From Sycobia sp. Sy_11 (Eukaryota > Arthropoda > Insecta > Hymenoptera > Epichrysomallidae), in the NCBI GenBank assembly GCA_018907035.1, contig JACCIC010000034.1, positions 3,564,001 to 3,628,000 on the forward strand: a DNA stretch of 64,000 nucleotides. The letters are read 5' to 3'. The position numbers were made by a program, and so were the translations under genes. Numbering within the stretch: the stretch's first letter is position 1; every line of letters starts with the position of its first letter. The notes under the pieces are model-generated. The model did not search any database, was not told the DNA's origin, and saw nothing but the letters and a program-made list of their open reading frames with translations. Positions 55,729 through 64,000 of this stretch are shown piece after piece.

Positions 55729-57628
55729 ATGTCCATGACACTATTTCCGAACAAAAAAATTTGGTTAACTGCAGTAATCTCAGTAGTACAAATATACGTT
55801 CAACACATAAGAAAGATCAACCACTTCCTGGATTTTCAAAAGCAGCTGATCTTATGATGAAAAAAATGGGTTATGAAAAAGGAAAAGGATTAGGGAAAAA
55901 TTTACAAGGAAGAGCAGAACCAGTTTCTACTTCAACTCAAAAAGGTCGTCGAGGTTTGGGTCTTCAGCTTAAAGAATTAGACCAAGCTTATGCTAAATTT
56001 AATCCAGAAGCTGAAATAGTAAAGGCAGAAGAAGAAATTTTATGGATAGATCAAGCTGCTTCACTGCCACCAATCTCTATCGAGGAATTAGAAGATTGGA
56101 CAAATGTTAGAAAAATAGGGAAAAGACCCAATACTTTAGATAATGAAACAAATTTTTGCGATAAAGTTATTGTGCAAAGTATAATTAATTCTAAATCAGT
56201 TTTTGATAAACTCGATAAAAGTGAAATGCGAGAAGCAAGGACACGTAGTAATCCATTTGAAACAATTCGAGGATGTATTTTTCTTAATAGAGCTGCTGTA
56301 AAAATGGCAAACATTGATTCTGTTTGCAAATTTCTGTTTACTAATCCTTCAAATGTTGAGAAAAATGAATTACTTTACTTCGCAGATGTTTGTGCAGGAC
56401 CTGGAGGATTCAGTGAGTATATTTTGTGGAGAAAAAAATGGCGAGCTAAAGGTTTTGGATTTACATTAAAAAATGAAAATGACTTTAAATTAGATGATTT
56501 TTATGCTGGACCATGTGAAACCTTTCATCGTTATTATGGTCCAAAAGATAATGGTGATGTATATGATCCAGAAAATCAGCAAGGTTTTAAAGAATTAATT
56601 ATGTCACAAACCGAAAATAGGGGAGTTCATTTTATGATGGCAGATGGAGGTTTTGCAGTAAAAGGCCAAGAAATTATACAGGAAATTCTTTCAAAACAAT
56701 TATATCTTTGTCAGTGTTTGACTGCATTAATGATTGTTCGAATACACGGGAATTTTGTAACAAAATTATTTGATATATTTACACCATTTAGTGCTGGTCT
56801 TGTATACATAATGTATCGATGTTTCAAAAGCATCAGTATCTTTAAACCAAACACTTCTAGACCGGCAAATTCTGAGAGATATTTAATATGTAAAGATAAG
56901 TTAGGCAATATTGATCATATTATTGATTATTTATCTAAAATGAACAAACTATTATTAAGAAACGACAAAATGAATGATATTCTTGAAATAGTGCCATTAG
57001 ATAAATTAATGGAACAAACAGATTTTATTAATTACTTAAAACAGTCCAATAAAAAAATATGTGAAACTCAAATAGTAGGTTTATTAAAAATAGCTGCTTA
57101 CACACAAAATAAAGATATGTTAGAAACTAGGCAAACCTCAATGAGAAAACAATGTTTAAAATTGTGGAAATTACCAGATAAATTAAGAGTCGCACCACCT
57201 TCAATGAAACCGGCTGTAAAAGCTCAAAACTTATTTCAAGATTCATTGAGTTTATTACAAAAGAGTAATTGTGAAGATAAAAGAAAGATTTCTACACAAG
57301 ATAGATTGCAAACAATTGTAGATAATATAAATGACTGGTATTGCATGCCGTGTTCATCAGGAGATATCAATACAGTATCAGAAAATGTAGATAAAGAAAC
57401 TACATTCTACCTTGGAATGGGAAGATCACAAGTATATAAATATCGTAAGAAGGGAAATTGGGAATTAGTAAAAGGTTTGGAGTTACCACGTGATACGCTA
57501 ATTTATGCAGAAATGGTCATGGAATTAAGAAAAGAAAGTAAAGCTCAATCAAAAACTTTTGCATTGCATATTTTGGATGCTTTTTATCTTGGAGACGAAA
57601 ATATTTCTCAGAAGTACCTACCTGAAAG
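55729..57628 (+). CDS. CMTR1: CMTR1 exon 3: G-patch and cap 2'-O-methyltransferase domain
   Basis: CMTR1 methylates the 2'-O of the first transcribed nucleotide of capped mRNA (cap 1) in the nucleus, using S-adenosylmethionine. In the spliced protein a G-patch lies at about residues 126-170 (MKKMGYEKGKGLGKNLQGR). The FtsJ/RrmJ fold follows, with FLNRAAVKMAN (Lys about 286), the SAM-binding FADVCAGPGGFSEY (about 313-325), MADGGF (Asp about 400), FVTKLFD (Lys about 440) and ANSERY (Glu about 477), giving an intact K-D-K-E tetrad. A guanylyltransferase-like segment starts near FYLGMGRSQVYKY. The exon starts in phase 1 after TTGAACAG and ends at donor GAAAG|GTATTT; the open frame continues only YLYYFL before a stop, so it is spliced. 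The rest of the guanylyltransferase-like domain and the WW domain lie beyond the window or were not found. Confidence 0.92.
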
Positions 57629-59401
57629 GTATTTATATTATTTTTTGTAAATATTGATTATTATATTCTTTTTTCAAAACTTGAAATATTCCCCATGGAG
57701 GAAGTGCCATTACTATAAATCCGTGTTCAATGCTCCCAAAAAGTGAAGCTTTGCTTCATAATTATTTTTATATGTTAATAGGAAAAATAATCCTTGCAAC
57801 GAATATTTGTTTTTATATAATTTTTTTTTTTTCTACAAAAAAAAACAACAATTATCTTTCCAAATTTAGTTTGGAGAAACTATTTAATTCAATATTCTCT
57901 ACGTGATTCATTTTTATTAATTTTATATGTCTAATATAACTAAAATTATATTTTATATACGAATATATAAATATTAAAATTATAATGTTGCTTATTACTA
58001 CTAATAGTCATGTTAAATAAATATACGTTTATATTTAATAACATCACATTTAATTGAAAAAGAAAATGTCAAGCAAAGTCTGTTTGGGACTTCGAAGACA
58101 TTTTTATTCTTATTAGGTTAAACAGTGTTGATTGTATATTTATAAAATAAAATTTCCTGGGTTTAACAATAAAAAGCTTTATTGGTGAGCCCTATGAATC
58201 GCTGTATACAGTTTTGTCTTCTACAGTTGCGATGAACTTTGCTATGATTCAATTAAAAGTTCTCACACAAATATTAATTATTTTTCATTTTAGTCTGTGT
58301 AGCATACTGTATTTACTCTATATTCCATTAATATTATAAATTAATATGCCAAATTAACCCAGTGAATATTCCAATCCAGTAAAGGTCTTTTCGTCTTACA
58401 CCACGTGAAAGTATCCCTGCTACTTCTAATTTTTTGAATGATTCAAAAGTCAGTTATCAAATATCTGCAATCTTCGATACTCTGCTTTAAATCTGTTTTT
58501 ACATTTTAATATACTTATTTATTTAATGAGGGAAATAAAAACTATAAAGAATTCACAGACATCTGTCGGAAATCGTGGTGCCAATCCTTCGACTGATTAA
58601 TATCGATAGTTTATTAAATATATTTATTTATAATCATAATGATAAATAATAAAAGCTAATTTATTTGATACAAAAAATAAAATTTTTTATTCTTACTATA
58701 TATATCAATTGTGATTTAAGCTTGTACTGTTATGTTTTATATACAATGGACTTTTATGCATAGAAGATTTATTCTTGACATTTGTTAAGAAGTGAGTTTG
58801 GGACATAAAGATTGACCAACAATAATTTCGTTGTTGAAACTTGTGTATAGGAGTGTAGGGTTCTATAAATGTAACAATGTTGAAAATTCTAAAGAGATGC
58901 AATCGATTGACATGGAATGCATTAAGATGTTTAAACTTTATAAATTTCAAAAATCTAAACCATATCGACCACTCCTATTCATACTAACCCATTTCAAATA
59001 AAAATATTACAAAATATTATTTCAAAGATTTAATTATCTAATTGAAACGCGCGAGCAACATGTGTAACGATTATGGTAACTTCCAATATGATTTCTTTGA
59101 GATTTATTCACGACATCTATATGTATTTTGAAGAAATTAAATTGACCCAAAATTCTTATTATTTTTCGAGATAATTTTGGAAAGCTATAATTTTTATGGA
59201 CTTTTTATAGATTTAGAAATAAATATCCGTCTAAAGCAATTGCAATGTAAGCAAGTTGTAAGTTTACAAAATTGCAAAAAAATAGAGCAAGGGACTAACT
59301 GAATATAGCCACAATTGTTGCTAATGTTTCAGGGAAACCTCAAGACAGAATTATCAATTTTTTCTCCATAAATCTCATCATAGGATGAAATTATCTATAC
59401 G
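57629..59401. other. Start of CMTR1 intron 3; nothing recognised
   Basis: AT-rich sequence in which I searched for the next CMTR1 exon without success. Short open frames, including one at 58705-58950 on the - strand, are unrecognised. Confidence 0.45.
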
Positions 59402-59505
59402 AATATAGATTTATACATAGACTGTCCTTTATAGAAAGATAATTTAACTGTTTCATAAATCAGTTACATTATTATTTCAGACGAAGCCGAGATGGAGAAT
59501 CTAGT
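59402..59505 (+). mobile_element. Helitron-like 3' end (candidate), second copy
   Basis: It begins GAATATAGATTTATACATAG and ends CAGACGAAGCCGAGATGG then AGAATCTAGT, aligning along its length with 27496-27600. Both end in CTAGT after a GC-richer block that could form a hairpin. Confidence 0.4.
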
Positions 59506-59849
59506 ATATAATATTTATAACATATTTCAAATACTTATTTTGTATTGTGAAATTTAAAATATTAAGTGACTTCATATGAGATTTAATATAAGCAGGTAAA
59601 AAGTAAAATACTATTTTTTATTTAATATAAGTACTCTTATGACGAATGGTCCAAACTAACAAACGAAAGATATCTTTTTATATTGGAGACTCATTATCAC
59701 ATTATATAAAGACTCTTATTTATGTTTATAATTTGTATATATACACATTTGCGAAATGAATAAGGCTTATTTTCAATAACACTTTGTATATAAAAAGGTT
59801 CTTAGTAAACTACATAGGAGAAAGAACAGAATAATAGAAAAACAATTTT

Positions 59850-60720
59850 TTGGAGTAAATTTTTTTTATTTTTCAACATAATCTCCTTCTAGTTCAATAC
59901 ACATTGACAGACGAATCTCCAATTTTTTTAAGCCTTCAGAAAAGTATGATTTGTGTAGTTCCTCAAAATAAGCATTTGCGTGAGCGATGGCCTCATTTGA
60001 CGTAAACCGTTGTCCGCTAAGTCATTCTTTTAAATTTGGAAATAAGAAGTCACTCGGGGCCAGATCTGGTGAGTACGGTGGATGGTCTATCAATTCAAAC
60101 TTCAATTCCTGAATTTTAGCCATCGAAACTGCGCACGTATGCACTCGTACACTATCCTGGAGAAAGAGGACTTTTTTCTTCTTCAAATGAGAATAATTTT
60201 CTCTTATTTTCTCACGTAGCTGACTTAAAAATAATACTTTCTAGTAATTGTCTGTCCCTTTTCCAAATAGCCAATAGGGATAATACCACGTGCACCCCAA
60301 CACACAGAAGCCATAATCTTTCCAGCTGCTTTCACCGTCTTTGCCTTTTTTGGAGCCCGTTCGCCTTTAATAATCCATTGTTTAGACTGTTCTTTCGTTT
60401 CGGGAGTGTAGTGGTGTATCCATGTTTCATCTACAGTGATTAATCTAAGCAGAAACTCATCTGTGTTGCGACGCATGCGCTCCAAAAGAGCCTTAGAAGA
60501 GACCACGCGGTTGCGTTTGTTCTCAACTAAGAGCAAACGCGGCAACCATCTCGCAGATATTATATTTTTTTCATAATAATCTTATCGTGCAAAATTGAAA
60601 CGACGGTACCTTTGGAAATCCCTGTGGTTTAACTATTTCGCGCAATTTTATTTTTCGGTCACTTAACACCATACCGTGGATTTTATCGATCATTTCCGTT
60701 GTAAGCTTCTTTTAAAACAT
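59850..60720 (-). pseudogene. Mariner transposase pseudogene (irritans-like)
   Basis: From the N-terminal side: KLTTEMIDKIHGMVLSDRKI (linker, near 60700), then the open frame 60225-60545 with LITVDETWIHHYTPETKEQS (first Asp), KGERAPKKAKTVKAAGKIMA and IIPIGYLEKGQTI. After a one-base frameshift come LFLQDSVRVHTCAVSMAKIQ (second Asp), HPPYSPDLAPSDFLFPNLKE (third Asp) and the C-terminal MCIELEGDYVEK. All three catalytic Asp codons survive, but there is a frameshift, a stop after NLKE and a truncated N-terminus. It is the same broad lineage as 3962-5254. Confidence 0.85.
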
Positions 60721-60839
60721 ATTTATACTTCTTGAAAAGCAAAACACACTTCTTATTGCTGAATTAATTTTATACCGGTCGTAAATAAAGTTTGTCATTA
60801 TCTAAAACATTTTCAAAGTAATATTGTCAATATTAATAA

Positions 60840-61158
60840 ATATAAACTGAAATCGTTAGTTACTAATAATAAGCCTAAAACAGACTTATTACAAACAAGT
60901 GATGTCTACAAACCTTCTAGTCTAGATTGCGATATTATATATTTAGGACAAGCACGGAGATCTCTAGGAATGAGTATTAATGAGTATAGAAAAAGTGTAC
61001 AATATAATAAAACATATACCGATGGCACTGAACATTGTATTAATGGTAATCATAATATAAATGCAGAAATTTATAAGCTGTTACACAATCTCAAAACAGA
61101 GCAAAGATTAGACACTGTAGAAAATATCGAAATAACCAAAGCATTTAATGGGGGGTAG
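60840..61158 (+). pseudogene. GIY-YIG endonuclease fragment of a Penelope-like element
   Basis: The frame reads IIYLGQARRSLGMSINEYRK then SVQYNKTYTDGTEHCINGNH, NINAEIYKLLHNL and ENIEITKAF, which is the YIG half and C-terminal part of a Penelope-type GIY-YIG domain (usual YIGQT.RSL..R..EH). The RT is missing. Downstream, near 61401-61433, CTTGATGATGACTTG followed by ATTGAACAAAAG may be a decayed hammerhead core with stem II. Confidence 0.55.
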
Positions 61159-63359
61159 GAATGTCACTAATGACATGAAAAACATGCAATTGTTCTCCAT
61201 CTTATAATTAACCGTGAGCTTAAAATGTACATCTCATCACCCTCCCCCTTTGTTACGATCTTCAATATATAAGACCCCATTGTCCTCTATCCTATACATG
61301 AATAGCCCCATTATGAATATTTGTACCTCCGTTTTTATTATTAGATATTAGATATTTATTATGTTAAAATCTCTCTATAAATGTTCAGTTTAAGTTCTGC
61401 CTTGATGATGACTTGATTGAACAAAAGAGCTGTTCCTGTTTTAAAAAAAAAAATAATGAAACCTTAGCCAAGTGTGCTTTTCAGTTATTTCACTTGAATT
61501 TGCTAAACTATTCTACTATAAATAGAATTGTTGCATTAAAAAAATATTATACTTTTTTTTACAAATTAAATACAATTATCTCCAAATTCTCTATAAAAGA
61601 AGTTTTAATTTTAATAATATTTTCGCGCCGCTTACATTATAATGGTAAGTTTCAAGTCTTATACGCCTGGTAACTGGCAATCAGTTATGCTTTACTGAAG
61701 TAGACAACGAAATGTCAATATAAGTTCCAATACTACAGATAAGGAGTGGCCTTTTATGCCTTAGCTTTCTACCCGCCATCAAGTTTGGACACTGAGAACT
61801 AAAAGTAAGACATGCTTCCGCGCTGGAGGCGAGATTTTTCGAGAGAATTGAGAGTCTCCAGAGATTTTCCAGTGATTTTCAGAGTTCTACTAGACTGCTG
61901 CTAAATACGCTTATTCTACTTTCTTGTGAGAATATCGAACTATAGACTTGGAGAAATCGACTTAACTTATCTTGCTCTTGGAAGGTGTTGAAGTCTTACT
62001 TGACTTATACACTTCCAAACAACGAAGTGGCGCAGCCAAATAATTAAGCTTCAAAAATATATTTAAACTTCAAATACATTAGGTATCTAAGTAATCAATT
62101 TGTATTGATTCAAATACAAAAAATATATATTGGGATGGCAAGTAATAGGCACTTAATACAGAAAGAAAGATACAACTTTTTATTTCACTTTTCTAGCTTT
62201 TGTGTGCTATTTGGTGGTAAATAGAACTTACTTAGTAATTAATAGTTACGATGAAAAAAAAACATCAATTGCAAGTTTTAATTAAAGTAGTGACACATTA
62301 ATTTTTCTTTTGAAATGTACTTTCCGTGTTAAATATACGTGGCTTACCTCAATACAATCTCCATAGACATAAGAAGTATAGTCGAAATGTACTGTGTTAT
62401 TTGACTATTCCACAGAGTGATAAAGAAATTATAATCAAGAAGTGTTTCTTTCTCTCTCTTCCAACGGAAAACTGGGGAACCAAGTAGCAATTGAGGGTTA
62501 TCTGGATTGATATCACCACGACCTAACGACCAGCATAGGAGAGGTTTCTATAAAAACCTATCATTATCTCACTCCTACTCCGACGTTATTTTTTAGAAAG
62601 AGAAAGAAGCTCTTCACAGCTTCTTTTATGTTGCACTCTTATTCGCACTATACTTCTATGTGTATCAGTACATCACTAATTCAGCGAGTATATTTCCTAG
62701 TATTTCTGGATGTATTTATATCTACTTTTTTTTTGCTTTTTTATGAATAGGAATCGTTCTAACAGTAACACGAGATAAGATAAAACCATTCTTCAAATTG
62801 AATGAATGAACCAAGTGTGTTGCTTCATGCACACTCGAGCATTTTCGCAATGTTTTCCTAAATTTTAAAAACTTAAGACTGCTTGTTTTTTGCAACTAAA
62901 TATGCACGAAAAAATTTATCTATTAATTGAAAATATATTAAAAAGTTCTGCACCCACGCTATCGTGAATTATCATATAATTACATGTGTGAAACGATCTT
63001 GGTTCATCGCGCTTCTTAAAATAGTAATGTATTTTTAAGGCAGTATTCTACTTTACGACTTTGAAAAAAATGTTTGTTTTTTACATTTTTCGAAAGTAAA
63101 TATATTCAAGAATGTTAGCTCAAAATTTTAGAAAGATTCAGGTAGTCTAACTATACTTTTTTACCTTTCGAACGCACTTACCTGAGCGCGCTATTCCGAC
63201 CCGCCCATCGCGTGCGCCGGATAAGCCATCTACCTGGCCTTGTTCGCTGCAGCATCTGTTCCCCTATTGTAAATCATTACACCTATATATATTCTCATGA
63301 AAATACATACCTTTACTTCTCAATATTACCTTCCCTTTATAATTTTGCTTCTATATTTC
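61159..63359. other. No recognised gene
   Basis: Pyrimidine-rich and AT-rich sequence with unrecognised short open frames. A GC-richer patch at 63175-63260 (e.g. CGCGCTATTCCGACCCGCCC) precedes the transposase-like frame and may be part of that element. No CMTR1 exon was found. Confidence 0.4.
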
Positions 63360-63710
63360 GAAGAAAGTTGTGAAGAAACCAAAAGTCGTGATTAAAAAAG
63401 TGAAGACTGCTGATCTAAGTATCAAGTTAATGAAGGAGTCATCTAAAAACTACAGTCTTGCAATTGAAAGGAATTCAAATTCAGTAGAAGGCATGCGAAA
63501 CGAGATCTGGGCCGACTATTACCACAAAATCTCAACAGACTCCAAACCATAGCATACGGACTGTTTAGACAGCTGGTGCAAGTATAAGAAGGTCGAAGCA
63601 AATAACGCTTTAAAAAATTATAAACATCGTCCTGCTCTTGCTAGTGACGTACAAAAGGTGCTGAAACCGATCTACGAAGATCTAACAAAAACGGAATTGC
63701 TGGAGAGATG
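63360..63710 (+). pseudogene. Mutator-like transposase fragment, broken by a stop and an LTR
   Basis: The frame reads SKNYSLAIERNSNSVEGMRN then EIWADYYHKISTDSKP, an in-frame TAG at 63550, then HTDCLDSWCKYKKVEA, ALASDVQKVLKPIYEDLTKT and ELLERC. This matches a transposase family widespread in arthropods and hydra, with the W..Y.H..STD..P.H..CP.....WC..... pattern of the Mutator-like transposase domain. The next residues would be the G.TQN.NES motif, but the sequence is cut at 63711 by an LTR. Family naming is from pattern memory. Confidence 0.6.
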
Positions 63711-64000
63711 TGTAACGTTCCTATCCCCCTCGGGATAGCCTACGCGGTATTTTCCCAGGATAGTTTGAGATGGAATGAAGTTTTTCAGGATCGGACGGCG
63801 GATCAGGAAAATAATTATATAAGAACACAGTGTATTTTTAGATAACAAAAATAAAGATGCGTTTATTCACACAACCCCCTTCTATTAACAAGGTGTTCTG
63901 AAACAGATAAATTATAAACAATATAATTAATAAAAGATAATATATAAACTAGATCTATATGATACTTAAACTAATTTTGCGTTATTTTACGCTATTTGTA
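63711..64000. mobile_element. LTR inserted in the Mutator-like gene (runs off window)
   Basis: It starts exactly at TGTAACGTTCC and is the inverted copy of 35040-35327, with shared CTATCCCCCTCGGGATAGCC, TACGCGGTAT and GGATCGGACGGCGG. AACACAGTGTATTTT and AACTAATTTTGCG then match ACTGTG and CGCAAAATTAACTT. The start coincides with the break in the transposase frame. Whether internal LTR-element coding follows cannot be seen. Confidence 0.75.

Noticed and set aside
57629..64000. Search for the remaining CMTR1 exons
   Set aside because: No segment with acceptor, phase 2 and similarity to the end of the guanylyltransferase-like or WW domain was found; they must lie beyond the window or were missed.

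Overview
The window is eukaryotic nuclear DNA, almost certainly from an insect. It is strongly AT-rich, its genes are split by introns, and its mobile elements are of insect types: many mariner copies, I-clade LINEs, Penelope-like elements, piggyBac, hAT and a tRNA-derived SINE. A hymenopteran such as an ant is my best guess, from the mariner load and GC-rich LTR-like islands in an AT-rich background, but that is inference. Most of the 64 kb is transposon debris around two host genes on the + strand.

Gene 1 (9998-24793) is the 3' part of a serine/threonine kinase gene, perhaps TSSK-like. Six exons join with compatible phases across five introns. One intron is about 10.1 kb and full of repeats. 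Another has a GC donor and contains a whole long-inverted-repeat transposon. Gene 2 (46618-57628) is the 5' part of the mRNA cap 2'-O-ribose methyltransferase CMTR1. Two small acidic exons are followed, after an 8.7 kb transposon-filled intron, by one very large exon with the G-patch and the FtsJ/RrmJ catalytic domain. Its last exons are outside the window.

Layout. 1-9.5 kb: a Penelope-like element with GIY-YIG endonuclease, a Tc1-like relic and five mariner relics, two of them bounded by terminal inverted repeats and TA. 10-25 kb: the kinase gene, with 60-bp minisatellite arrays, a tRNA-SINE, an RTE-like tail and the long-TIR element in its introns. 25-28.5 kb: a mariner, more 60-bp arrays, a Helitron-like end, an isolated copy of the long TIR and a THAP relic. 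29.6-32.3 kb: an I-clade LINE with intact ends and 12-bp target duplications but no reverse transcriptase. 33-37 kb: GC-rich LTR-like islands. 37.5-45 kb: a second I-clade LINE on the - strand, split by a Penelope tail holding a decayed hammerhead-like motif, then a full-length mariner. 45.8-57.6 kb: CMTR1, whose intron holds hAT, mariner, piggyBac and Gypsy integrase relics and a 1-kb insert with palindromes and G-rich hairpins. 57.7-64 kb: a Helitron-like end, mariner, Penelope endonuclease, and a Mutator-like transposase gene broken by an LTR related in inverted orientation to the one near 35 kb.

The most unusual structure is a family of 60-bp tandem repeats found as five arrays. Each array has reversed units on the left and forward units on the right, so each is a large imperfect hairpin. 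Two of them abut a (TA)n tract at the same junction of a long terminal inverted repeat that carries its own 28-bp subrepeats. This looks like a foldback-type element family.
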